A stretch of DNA of 64,000 nucleotides from Dioscorea cayenensis subsp. rotundata (Eukaryota > Streptophyta > Magnoliopsida > Dioscoreales > Dioscoreaceae): the NCBI RefSeq assembly GCF_009730915.1, contig NC_052479.1:1612001-1676000 (forward strand), in the 5' to 3' direction. Below the pieces are notes generated by a model. The model saw nothing but the letters and a program-made list of their open reading frames with translations. It was not told the DNA's origin and did not search any database. Within the stretch, counting starts at the first letter, position 1, and each line of letters opens with the position of its first letter. Below, piece after piece: positions 45,671 through 56,689 of this stretch. A program made the translations under genes and the position numbers.

Positions 45671-47281
45671 AAACCCAATAGTTATGGATGATAACATTTG
45701 ATTTTCAAGGGTGTTGCCACTAACTTACAAAATTTCAAGGCATTTTTGCAGAATATTTCAATAATTCTGAATAATAATATTTAATTGTTTTAGTGTGTTC
45801 CTACAAAGTTAGAGGTACAAGAAAATTTTAATGAAAACCAATAGTTTTGGATACTAATAGTTAGTTTTGCTAAGGTATTTCTGAGAAAGTGCAAATCCTA
45901 GCAGTTTTTTAGAAAACACCCTATACCTAATCAAAATTATTATGAGAGAACTTCCATTAAACTACAAGGCCCCATGTGACTTTTTCAGAGAGGCCCCATA
46001 TGTTTCAATAATTATATATATTTTTTAGGGAGTTCCAGTAAAAAGTACAAATCCATGACACTATTTCGGAAGCACCCTCTACTTTCACGTGTTTGTTTTG
46101 AGGGTTTTTGAGTTACATGTAACTTGAGTTACTGGGGTTTTCTAAAAATCCAGGTGTTTGGTTCACGAGATTTCAAAAACGATGTAACTCGTATTACATC
46201 CGATGAGGGATTTGGTTTTACGTCCAAATGGGCGTAAAACCAAATCCCTTATCTTTCAGATTTCTTCGAAATCGATAACTTGTGACGTATTTGTGACCAA
46301 ATTAAAGAAAAAAACAAATATGATTAAATATTTATGAATATTTTTTTGTGGAGTGAAAAATTATAAAAATTTAATAATAAATTTAATAATTACTTTGATA
46401 ATTAATTTAATAATATAATTAAGAGTTAAAATGATCAAGCGATAATTAAAATCATTAATAACATGCTAAAAATATATGAAAAGTTCAAAATACTTTTTTT
46501 ATTGGGTTAAAAATTAAATTTAAAAAATATTAAATATAATAAAATAAATAAATAAATATACTAATAAATTTAATAAATAATTTAATATTAAAATTAATAA
46601 TTAAATTTATTAATACAGTACTTAAAATCATTCAAATATTTATAATGTAAAAAAATTTCTAATTTTAAATTTATAAATATCTTTTATCAAATACAAAATC
46701 CTATAATACGATGACATCTCAATCAAATACTGGGATTTGATCGAGACTGTATTATAAAAATCCATGGATTTTTCGATTACGTTAGAACTGAAATCCTATT
46801 CTGATTCTGTATGACTCGAACCAAACGCCCCCGAAATCACAAAAGCTCATATGAGCTCAGAAAATAAAACCAATTATATTATGAGAAAATAATTTTGTAA
46901 TAATTATTTAATGTTAAAATGGTATTTTAAAAGTAGCTTTTTGGTTAAAAACTTAAATATGACAAAAGAATTAGTGAACCAATCTTACGGCTTTTGTATA
47001 TATATATATATATATATATATTTGATAAAATGAAAGAGTCACTTGCAAATGTGTGCATTATAAAAAATTAATTGATCATCTGCATACCGAAATTATTTTT
47101 GACACTACTATTTTTCACATATCTCAACTCCTCAAAGGATTTATTACATAAGTTTATTAATTATTGAAATATGATTTGTCAATTTAATTTATAAAGGTAA
47201 AGCAATCCATGCAAAACATAAACGCCACTAAATCCTAAATCTTAAAAGACATAATATGCAGCCAAGAATTAATGCAAACAC
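45671..47281. other. Intergenic DNA, possible MITE at 46150-46835
   Basis: 'gtgtttggttcacgag' near 46153 and 'actcgaaccaaacgcccccg' near 46815-46834 look like imperfect inverted ends, but no target duplication was found. An (AT)n run lies at about 46996-47022. No gene. Confidence 0.35.
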
Positions 47282-47311
47282 ATGGATAATATTCTTCATC
47301 ACATCATCATC

Positions 47312-47380
47312 ATCATTTTCTTCTTCTTCTTCTTCTTCTTCTTCTTCTTCTTCTTCTTCTTCTTCTTCTTCTTCTTCTTC
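47312..47380. repeat. (TTC)n microsatellite in the LOR-6 3' region
   Basis: About 22 uninterrupted TTC units, reading GAA in the sense of LOR-6, some 65 bp downstream of the LOR-6 stop codon and so probably in its 3' UTR. Confidence 0.9.
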
Positions 47381-47444
47381 ATCACCATATATCTTCCTCT
47401 TGAGTTTCTTGTTTTGTTTGCAGTAGTAGTACTTGTTCTTCCCC

Positions 47445-48327
47445 TTACTGAGATTGAGATGCCGCGGCTTGTGCTAACGATTTCCCTAGAGCTACTGCCC
47501 CTTGTCCTATTTCGTTTGCTGCTGTTTGCATACCTTCTTTGCGTGCATTTTTTCTTTGCTGCGATTGATGGAATATGCTAATCAACGAGGCAACGAAGGC
47601 AAAGTCTATGTTTGAACTGATAGTCATCCTGAATGCATAGTTCGCCAGTCTCACCTTCACCACCTTATCATGCTGGCTCATCTACACTCATTTCCATTAA
47701 AATTTTTAACAAATTATATAAATAAATATTCACCCAATTGTATGCACCTGTGTGTGTATATATATATATGTAATACCTTAGCTATTGCAGCACTTGGATT
47801 TTGCTTATGAAACACTTTGATTGATCTCTTGCTGAATTCTCCTGTGATCTTGAAATCCCATTCTACTTCCTCAGTGTTAGCAGTAAGAAGCACGTCCCAC
47901 TCTGTATGAATCATGAGAATTGAATTCTTTTTTACTGTAAATAAGTGATTGTTTTCATCCGTGCTATCTCCTCGGAATACTTGCCAACCTTTATGAAGAC
48001 TCCACTTCTATAAAGCGCAACATATACATATATATATTATAAACTCTTTAGATTGGACGAATATATGCATAATAGAGATTTAAAGAAAAAGAAATGCATG
48101 CAAGCAACCTTTTTTATAATGGAAAGAAGGGGGAGCCCAGTGGCTGCATCCAATATGAACCACTTCTTCTTGATAGCAATATCACTAGAAAGCCAGAAGA
48201 GGGCTTTGCCATGAAGGTCAGTGATTACAAACTCCTTGTACTTCACTCCGTTGATCGTTGTACTGAAAGCCAATTCCATCGGCTCAGGCTTGCAGTATTC
48301 TTCTCCGACGATGATGCTGTTTTTCAT
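47445..48327 (-). CDS. LOR: LURP-one-related protein, three exons, intact (LOR-6)
   Basis: Exons are 48109-48327 (73 codons), 47777-48007 (77 codons) and 47445-47681 (78 codons plus stop), with GT-AG phase-0 introns, giving 228 residues. Exon 1 has IIVGEEYCKPEPMELAFSTT and EFVITDLHGKALFWL. Exon 2 has GWQVFRGDSTDENNHLFTVK and GEFSKRSIKVF. Exon 3 has HDKVVKVRLANYAFRMTISS and NIDFAFVASLISIF, then a longer, Ala/Gln-rich tail (QTAANEIGQGAVALGKSLAQ) absent from the other copies. It is the most divergent intact copy. The remnants at 17118 and 59460 are closest to it. A TTGACT core lies about 168 bp upstream of the ATG. Confidence 0.88.
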
Positions 48328-48510
48328 CTCTGGAGAGAGTTGGCTTATGGGTTGTAGAACCGGGAAATTAATGGTGATGATATACTGGTGAAATAGTGAT
48401 GATCATGAATGAAGGTATTTGTGGTTATTTATAGGCCATGGAAAATAGACTTTTCTTGATGCAAAAACCAAGTTGAGAACCGTGCTCATCCTTGTTGACT
48501 GGACAGTCAG

Positions 48511-48512
<2 letters not shown>
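48328..48512. promoter_or_regulatory. Upstream region of LOR-6 with a W-box-like core
   Basis: TTGACT lies at 48495-48500, followed by a short inverted motif (ACTGGACAGT). No clear TATA box is seen. The region ends at a long (TC)n tract that could act as a promoter pyrimidine patch. Function is inference. Confidence 0.35.

Positions 48513-48564
<52 letters not shown>
48513..48564. repeat. (TC)n microsatellite
   Basis: About 26 CT/TC units, roughly 185 bp upstream of the LOR-6 start. Confidence 0.95.
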
Positions 48565-48565
<1 letters not shown>

Positions 48566-49150
48566 GGTTATTAATAAATATCAAACTTGTTTTTACAAAT
48601 TAATTAATACCAATAGTTTAAAACACAATAATTTTTTAAAAAAAGTATTTATAAAAATTTATTATTTGATCTATTATTATATATAAGATAAATGAAATAT
48701 TATATAAATAATAAATTTAATTATGATAAATAAAGTAGAAGATAAATTCTTTTGTGGTATATAGACACATACATATAAATTTATATTTAGAATAATAAAT
48801 TCTATTGTAATATATAACCCGGCCCCTTGTTATATATTTAGAAAAATCATTTAATAAAATAAAATAAATAAAAATATAAACATAAAAACCACTCCTTTTT
48901 AATTGTTATTTACTAAATTATTATGTATGTTAAATATTTTGAAATTTTAATAATATTTTAAATTTTTTTAATTATAATAATATTATAATTTTTTCTAATT
49001 TTTTTACAATTTCATAATATTTTAATATTATTTTAATGTTATTAAATGTCATGTCAGCTACCGAAAAAATTGGTAAATATTAGGTGGGTGGATTGACTTA
49101 TTTTCTGAAACAGATAATAGGAGATTTTCTCCATATATAAAAAACAGGAA

Positions 49151-49412
49151 CTGTGGGCTAGCCCAATGGTAACTACTCGTGGTAGTGATTGAGAGATCTT
49201 GAGTTCAAATCTCTCATAGTACAATTCATGTTCAGGGTCTCCACTCCAGAATTGCATGATGGGGGGTATATCCTTAGGAGGTACCGTAACTGGTGCACTT
49301 TTGTACCTATTTATCCTTCACTTTGTCACTTGTCAATTTCTTCGAAAAAAATAGTTGTACTCTGTTTTTTTCTTAATGCATTTGTGATTTATAAACTTTT
49401 TCAAAAACAAAT
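49151..49412 (+). mobile_element. tRNA-derived SINE
   Basis: Starts with an A-box-like TAGCCCAATGG (49159-49169) and a B-box GAGTTCAAATC (49201-49211) at tRNA-like spacing. The body ends in 'gtgatttataaactttttca' followed by an A-rich tail. This pol III promoter arrangement is that of plant SINEs (Au-like). It is not a tRNA gene: the cloverleaf does not close. Its 3' tail resembles that of nearby LINE copies. Confidence 0.75.
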
Positions 49413-50007
49413 AAAAAATAATAAAGGAATTCCTTTATTATCTTTTTTTAGAAAAAGGCACAAATTTATAAGTTTTAAATTGTTCTAAGAAATGTTCCTC
49501 TGTCAATGGAACATAATGTCGATAGTGGGGCTTTTGTATATAGTTGACGATTAACATGTACATAAACTATTTCCTCAAAATCTGATTAAGTTTAACTCTA
49601 GCAAATATGTTTGTTATGTAAAACTTTATACCTCCCCCGAATGGCCATCGTGTATTTTAGTTCTATCCCATTGGTGACCAATATACAAAATGTTTTTTTT
49701 ACTTTTTTGTTGTAGTACATTAATTCCAATGCTTTTTACTCAATAAGCAGATCACTTAGTGTAATTTCATTCATCTATGAAAATTTGACACTCGTCTTAG
49801 GCCTTTTTACCAATATATATGCTCATGAGCAACATAATTTTTATGTTAGTAATTGCTGAATATTCAAATCTATATTTCATGTGATTTTGATATTACATCA
49901 GGATATTAGAAGAAGAGTTCAAGTTCATGTGAATTTCTTATATGATACCATTTTCAGATTTTTTTTGTCAAAAATTCTTGCATAAAAACCATTTTATTTT
50001 CTGTTTT

Positions 50008-50099
50008 GTGGTCCTTATTTATGGTTCAATATTTATCTATATCTCAATATCAGGTGGTCCTTATTTATGGTTCAATATTTATCTATATCTCAATGTCAG
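50008..50099 (+). repeat. 46-bp tandem duplication of intron end and splice acceptor
   Basis: The segment beginning GTGGTCCTTATTTATGG at 50008 is repeated at 50054. Each copy ends in TCAG, the acceptor before the NLE exon. One base differs (atat/atgt). Confidence 0.9.
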
Positions 50100-50237
50100 G
50101 CAGCCCTAGAAAGATATAATAAAATGAAAGGAAATGCTCCAGAAAGGCTGGTTTCAGGTTATGATGATTTCACAATAATATTGTGGGAATCTTCTGTAAG
50201 CAAGCATCCAAAAGCCAAGATAACTGGTCATCAACAG
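50100..50237 (+). pseudogene. NLE: Notchless (NLE) WD-repeat exon fragment
   Basis: A 138-bp exon, bounded by CAG and GTAATT, encodes 46 residues: AALERYNKMKGNAPERLVSG, then YDDFTIILWESSVSKHPKAK and ITGHQQ. This matches one blade of the WD40 propeller of plant Notchless, the ribosome-biogenesis factor acted on by the Rea1/Midasin ATPase. The usual GSDDFTMFLW becomes GYDDFTIILW. The exon is open, but the neighbouring exons are absent: the sequence changes to a LINE within 70 bp. This is a captured gene piece with its splice sites, not a gene. Confidence 0.8.
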
Positions 50238-50305
50238 GTAATTAAAATTTTGTATGCTTTTAAAATTTTGTAAACAAAACCTTTCATTCAATGAATGCTT
50301 TTACA

Positions 50306-51274
50306 GAGGACACATATTCTTCACATGACACATTCTACCTTCTTTTTGATCATGCATTAATTACCAGGAGGACACATATTCTTGGCCTCTTGAGAAAAAT
50401 CGTATTTTTACTATTAAATCATTCTACAATTTTTTAATTGATGGAGGACTTCGCAGTCAGCTTTATTCTCATTTTTGGAAACTCAAATCTCCAAGCAAAG
50501 TAACTTTATTCTGTTTGTTGGTCAGGGAAAACAAAATTCTTACTCTTGAAAATTTATTCAAAAAAGACTGTAATCCAAACGCCACTGACACATGCATTCT
50601 ATGTCACAATAACTCAGAAACAGTGGAACACCTCTTCCTAGAGTATAAATTCTCTTAGCGTATTTGGTCCTTTTTCAGACAAATCCTTGATATTGATTCC
50701 TCTCCACCCATAGTTTCCAATATCTGGTCCAATTGGATACCCTCTTTAACTTCTTCTTTTAGGAATATGTGGGATCTTTATTCTAGAGCCATCATCTGGA
50801 CTATTTGGTTGGAACGAAACAATCGCATCTTTAATCATAATTGTTCACCTGTCTTCTCTATAATCTACAAGTCTGCTAATATGCTGCTCTCTTGGCTTTC
50901 AACAGATACCGAGTTTTATCAGCAGGAAACTTCAGAGGCCTCCCAGAGAATCAAGCGCTCCCTCAACTTCCGGAGCACCAGACATACAGATCATATCGGT
51001 GATTCGGCGCACATTATTGATCCGGAGTAGTTCTTCTCTATTTGCTGCTAGGCAGGCCTGTCTCCTAACGATAGCCTTCACCAGTCCAGCCTATTACCTT
51101 ATCGTTGTTGCTCTTCTCTTCTTTTATGTTGTTCTGTTCGTTGTTCTCCTCATCTCTGGTGAGGATTTCAGACCGTTGTTATTTCTAGCTCTTCTTGTTA
51201 TTTCAAAAAGGCTGTATTTCCCGTACTATTCTTATTTTAATAAATTTGTGGTTTATCCACTTTATTCAAAAAAA
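50306..51274 (+). mobile_element. 5'-truncated LINE with 16-bp target duplication
   Basis: Flanked by AATGAATGCTTTTACA at 50290-50305 and 51275-51290, with a 9-base A tail before the second copy. The plus strand encodes the C-terminal zf-RVT region and tail of an L1-type ORF2: KVTLFCLLVRENKILTLENL, then CILCHNNSETVEHLFLEYKF, an in-frame TAG at 50656, RIWSFFRQIL, and IIWTIWLERNNRIFNHN. The CxxC...HLFxxC block has lost its last Cys. The first 60 bp repeat part of the LINE start ('ggacacatattctt' at 50308 and 50370), a sign of a rearranged 5' end at insertion. Confidence 0.9.
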
Positions 51275-51713
51275 AATGAATGCTTTTACAAAACCTTTTG
51301 TAAAGAAAACCTTTCATTCACATGGTTGATGCTTTTAAAATATTTTATTTTCCAGAGTGACAATGAATGCTTTTGTTTGAGGTATGCTTATTGTATTAGC
51401 TTTGAGTATTTCCTTTTTAGTATATTCTCTGTTGTTGTTATATTTGTGAAATGCATTCTTATGCTATTAACAATCATTGTGGCCACCATACATTATTCAT
51501 ATTTAGGAGTGTAATGTTCAGAGAAGGAAATGACTCAGTCATGGTTAGATAATACAAAGTTTTCCACTGCATCAACTTCAACATCTGGTTCTTGACAAAG
51601 AAACAGAATAATTTTCTTATCACCTATAAGGGTTTTACTTATTCATATCACAAACAAATAGCAATTGGTTGTATTTGTTTGCTCTAATGAAATCTGTATT
51701 TGTATTTTCAAAG

Positions 51714-51794
51714 GATGCTGATTCTGAGAAAGACCTAGGGGAAGCTTTTAAGGTTTTTGCCAAAGAGCAAAATGGTTTAATTTCTGCTGATGCG
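51714..51794 (+). pseudogene. CAM: Calmodulin EF-hand exon fragment
   Basis: 81 bp between AAAG and GTAAAT encodes DADSEKDLGEAFKVFAKEQN then GLISADA. This matches the start of the third EF-hand of plant calmodulin, where the usual loop begins DKDQNG. Here it reads AKEQNG, so the first calcium ligand (Asp to Ala) is lost. No other calmodulin exon is adjacent. Like the NLE exon, it lies inside the CACTA-type element and keeps flanking intron sequence. Confidence 0.72.
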
Positions 51795-53188
51795 GTAAAT
51801 CAATTGCTTATTCTTTCATTAATGACGTTGAGAAACTTATATTTGCATGCACCTCCTACGCATTGGTTTAATTGCAGTGAAGCACTTGAAATTAGTCAGT
51901 TACATACTCTTTTGCTGAATTTTTTCTCTCATAAGCCATAATGCTCAAAGTCAAACATGGTTAAATTGGTGCAACAAAAACACAAATAAAACTATTTTGC
52001 TCCCATATCATCAATAAAAGATCTCTTATTCTTAATTTCTCAATTCGCCCATCATTGTAGGGATGTTAGGGAATTCCACTAATCAAAATTTCAAAATTCA
52101 TCATACTTTCAATGGCAAACAAGTGAATATAAAATAAGGTAGTCATGCATTTTAGATATCAGCCATTTGTCTAATGGGACAAAGGGTTTGTTTGATGTAA
52201 CAGTTTGTAGTAAGGCGCTATAAAAATTAGCCAAATCTCAGTGTTGTCTCATTTAAGGATTATTTTAATAACTGAGAAAAAGTTTTGCACTTAGCTATCT
52301 TAAACAATAATTTTGTTTTCCATAATCCCATAAACTTTATGTTCACTAGTTTATGCTTGCCACCATTATTAGAATATCAACCACTATGCATAGTATGGAT
52401 TTTGTAATTTAGCAATTTAATAGAATTTTCTATTTACTTTTTAATTACAATTATAGCTCTTTATTTGATAATTTTTGTTTATTTATGTAGGAAAATCTCA
52501 TGTTCAAAGATCGAAAGGGTTGAAGATTAAGAGGATACGGAAGCTTTTTACTTTTATGTAATTAAGCAAAAATATTTTATAATAAAAGTAGATAATAATG
52601 TAAAACTCTTCACATTTTGTTATTAATCAAAAATACATTGTACATGAGCTCATTACATGTCAATAAAAGTCAATAAAAATTGAATTTAGGATAATGTATT
52701 GAAAGATTCATGTTTTTCGACTACTAGAGAGGTTAAATAAATTTATTTATTTTTAGAAAAATAAATTAAAAATTTAATTTACATTAATGAACAATCTTTA
52801 GAGGTGATTTATAACCACCTCTAAAATATGAACATATATAGAAAAATAATAATTTTTGAGGGGTTATAAACACTCTAAAACTATTAAGTAGGATAAAAAT
52901 TTATTACCATAGAGACGGTTATAACTAGAGGAATAAGAAATTATTAGCGCGGTTATAACTAGAGGAATAAAAAAATTATTAACTATAGAGGCGGTTATAA
53001 TTATCTCTAAAACTATTAACTATTAAAGAGGAAAAAGAAAATTATTAGTTGTAGATCGCTATATAGATTATCTGGCGGTTATAACCGCTTTTAAAATCGA
53101 GGAATAAAAATTGATTAACTATAGAGGCTATGTAAACGCGCCTCTATAAGACTGAAAACCACATCTAAAATATTCTTTTATTGTAGTG

Positions 53189-54109
53189 GAATAAATTGCG
53201 AGTATTTTAACAATAAGAAGGTATTAATCAGAGTATTATAATATATATATATATATTAATTATAAATATTATTATTTAAAAATACAACATGTCTAACTAA
53301 CTAATGGGATATATGTTGGGCCCAAGATCACCAGCAATAGAAAGAATTAAAAAAAAAAAAAATTAGCCAACCCTCAATTTTTTTTCCGAACAGTATGATT
53401 TTTTTTTATTAATATCAAATGAGTAATTTCAAATAATTCTATATGGTTTGTTTAGGATAAGCGTTATATATGTTTATTTTTATAATTGTTCACAAGTATC
53501 ATTTATCCATTTGCATCGCTGTGCTTTTTGGTCCAGGCATAGTCCTTTTCTTTAATTTTCTCATTGACTAAGATCGGTCAGAGTCCACATTAATCATCCT
53601 TCTTACAATTATTGATCCAAAAAGAATCTACACTAGTCAGAACAACTAGTCAGAACAAAGACATACTAACTCAATAAAATTTATCTTCAAATTTATCAAT
53701 TCTGTTAAGATCCAAACTAAAAAGAATATGCTAGTTTAGAACAAAAGAGCATGCATCTCAATCAATAAAATTTTGTTCCTCACCTTTATCAACAGCTTGC
53801 TACAACTATAGATCCAAATTAAAAGAATCTACTGATTCAGAACAAAGACATCTCAACCAATGTCTTGCTTATGTGAAGCTGGACACTCCGTGCATGGACG
53901 TAAAGGTGGTGTTGTGGGTCAAATGAAATATCCAATAAATGAAAAATCCCCAAGCAACTAATAATCTCTTTTATATTGTAAAATGTTTACATTGGTATTG
54001 AGAGAATTGGTTTGAACTTTGATTCATATATGTGAAGGCATAAATAAAATTGAGATATTAAATTTTTATCATCATCTTTGTATATTTTCAACCTATTTAT
54101 CCATATTTA
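53189..54109. repeat. Intergenic DNA with three degenerate tandem units
   Basis: Units start at 53613, 53710 and 53811 with 'gatccaaa..aaaagaat', each followed by 'cagaacaaa(g)acat' and 'tcaa' phrases (period about 97-101 bp). No gene. Confidence 0.55.
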
Positions 54110-54850
54110 AAAGTTTGAAACTGCATCCTCCTCAAATCATAGATCCAAGTTTCAAATCCCTCTGAACTTGAAAGAGTTACCAACTTATTTATAATTAATA
54201 ATAGTCTTTATAAAATATAAATAAAATATAAAATATAAAACCTAAGATAAGCACAAAGTTGAAGGTAATTTTTGTTTACGTAGGAGTTGCCCTTCTAAGT
54301 AGATGATAGAAAAATGTAGTTTCCTATATGAGAATATCATTTTCAATTTTGTAACTCAAATTTCAAATATGTCTTTCAAACTCACTTTGATAATGAGCAG
54401 GGATCCCTACACAAGAATCAATTTTTAAACTCTATAGAATGGGATTATTAATTTTTGCTTTCACGAAAGCGAAATGTATTTTTTACCTTTTTCAAAATTA
54501 CGTAATGCTAGAAATTTATTATCGCGGCTTTAACGATCTCATATAATTAATCTTTAAGAATCGAAAACTATCGTGAATCGATATACCGCGTCTGTACTTT
54601 TACTTACTATAACTGATGTACTACTCATCGTGCTTATTTATTTTGATAACCCTTCCGATGGTACATCGTGTTTGGAGAAGAGAGGCGATGTACTACTTGA
54701 TTTTAAATGATGATATTGATAGCCATGCATATTGAATGACGAAGATGAATATGAAGAATTTTCTAATTCATACATATCAAGTGATGCGATTTGTATGAAA
54801 TGGCCCACATGATCCGGAGAATTTTCTACTGATATTAATGTTGTGATAAA
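54110..54850. repeat. Segmental duplication, copy 2 (matches 37678-38470)
   Basis: Same order of shared phrases as copy 1. The duplicated unit continues after nested LINE sequence at about 56500-56600 and 57370-57480, which match 40190-40430. Confidence 0.8.
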
Positions 54851-54939
54851 TTTATATAACTTGATAAAGTAAACTTTAACTGTTTGAAATGTAAAAATTA
54901 TAAAACAAAACATTTTACTGATATTTTTATATATAAAAC

Positions 54940-56500
54940 AAATGAATAATTACAACTTTATTGAAAAAGAATCGTAAACAGAAAGTATAAAAAGTTGAAA
55001 AATAACAATGACCAAGTTGAGAGTACCTATCACCGTAATGAAAGTTTCCAAAGAACAAAACAAACCAAGAGATCAAAGGAAACATGACACAAAAGAATAA
55101 CACCATTACGGAGAAGACAAAAGTCCATCAGAGAAAAACAAAGGTCTTCATCTTATTTGCTAGGAGAACAGGGGTTAATTAATCCCGAGTCAGGGCCAAG
55201 ACGAGGTGTCGCTCAGGGCTCACTAACGTGAACCCGTAGAAAGATAAAGAGCACACTTGAGTTTCTCGGACGAGTCCCGAGGGAAGGTGTTGTAGCTTTC
55301 AAGGTTCCAGTCGAAAACGAATAATACGAATGATTTTAGCAATAATAGAGAATAAAGGCAAGAAGGAAACTGAAAAGGGTGACTCGCCATACATGTGCCT
55401 TAATCATTGTACTTTTGACCTTTTTAGTCCTTTTAATATTTTTGAGACAATTAGCTCCCTCATTTTTGATCGAAATGGGTCGTTTGGGGCCTACTGGAAA
55501 GCAGTGCAGACAGCCTAGCGCTTTACACTGCTCCCTACACCGCCCACTCCACCTCTAATCTGAACGACCCAACTCGACTAAACATAAAGCGACTTAATCG
55601 ACTTAAAAATATTGTGAATCATTAAAAGGGCGAAAAAGTACACAATTACGAAAGGACCTCTGATAATAATTAAAACCTATCGAAAATGTGATTATTTCTC
55701 TTACGCCAAATATTTCAAAGAAATTGCTTTTGAAATTGATTCCACAAAGTTCGTCATTCTGAGTATTCTACGGGCTGTAATCCAAGATTTCCAAACATTT
55801 GAAAGAGATCGTGAGAGGCGATTGTAAATTTAGAACTTGCTCAGGGAATACCCTAATACGCCTGCAACTGCAAATCTCTACACTTCGAGAAGGAAAATGA
55901 TCTATTGTTTCGAGTCCTATGGCGTATAAAACACTGCGATCTCGCCACGTGTTGCGACTACATCCCGCTTTCGCTAAGTTTGAAAGTGTTAAGATTTTAT
56001 CATAGCTCACAACCAACAGAAAAGCATATTTTTATAAGTGGACATTCCATTTTCCAACTTAGGGTATAGAGTGCCACGATTCCTTCATCTATTAGAGACT
56101 TATAGAAAGAGCCTAACGAGAAAAACTCTCATATCTCCGTGTTCCAAATTTCCACATACTCCTGATTACTGGAACAACTTGGAATAGAGGATTGAAAGGA
56201 TAGACTTTCTAAGAGAGAAGTAGTACGGAAGAAAGTCGCATGTGAAGATCTCACGCTGCAATGGCTAATCGAAACTCTCTGTGAAAGTCACACTCTATCA
56301 AGAGGTCCGCCATAAGTCCTTGGGAGCCTACCTTCTATCCACATATCATACCAAAGCAGTGAATCGCCATTTTTACAATCTTAGAAAAGCAAGATACTAA
56401 GGAAGATCAAATTGGCGTGATTTTCATCGCACGGAAGAAAGATTTGTTTCTGGTAAGTGGTGCATCGTCTCCTAAGGTGAACATCTTGCTTTTAACCGTA
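54940..56500 (-). mobile_element. Degenerate LINE, minus strand
   Basis: The plus strand opens with 'caactttattgaaaaagaat', the reverse of a LINE 3' tail. The minus frame 55768-56016 reads DKILTLSNLAKAGCSRNTWR then GLETIDHF, the zf-RVT block also seen at 50550 (NKILTLENLFKKDCNPNAT). Indels break it every 20-40 residues. The insertion splits segmental duplication copy 2. Confidence 0.7.
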
Positions 56501-56689
56501 ATAAATTTTCCACCACCATTTACTCTAGGAGAGCTAAATAAATAAATAATTATTTGACATATATATATATATATATATATATAGCAATCTATATAATTGG
56601 AGAGAATTAAGACATATAATAACATCGAGAAAAGTGAATAAATCACGCTAATTAAAGAAAAGAGCATAGGGGAAAAATGGGAGGATTGT

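Larger units (their letters stand above)
49500..53188 (+). mobile_element. CACTA-type element with captured NLE and calmodulin exons (copy 2)
   Basis: The right terminus at 53182-53188 reads TGTAGTG, the CACTA/EnSpm end, preceded by TTCTTTTAT. The hairpin subterminal repeats (52800-53150, for example TATAGAGGCGGTTATAA at 52984) match copy 1. Inside lie pieces of two unrelated genes at 50100 and 51714, with a LINE inserted between them. The left terminus was not identified, so the start is approximate. No transposase was seen. Confidence 0.6.

Noticed and set aside
46150-46835. MITE with imperfect ends
   Set aside because: The inverted ends are weak and no target duplication was found, so it is kept only as a note in the intergenic entry.
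47282-47581. Phe-rich 99-residue frame
   Set aside because: Reads through the (TTC)n microsatellite and antisense to LOR-6 exon 3.
49151-49230. Possible tRNA gene
   Set aside because: It has A and B boxes but no closing acceptor stem, and the sequence continues into a SINE body and tail.
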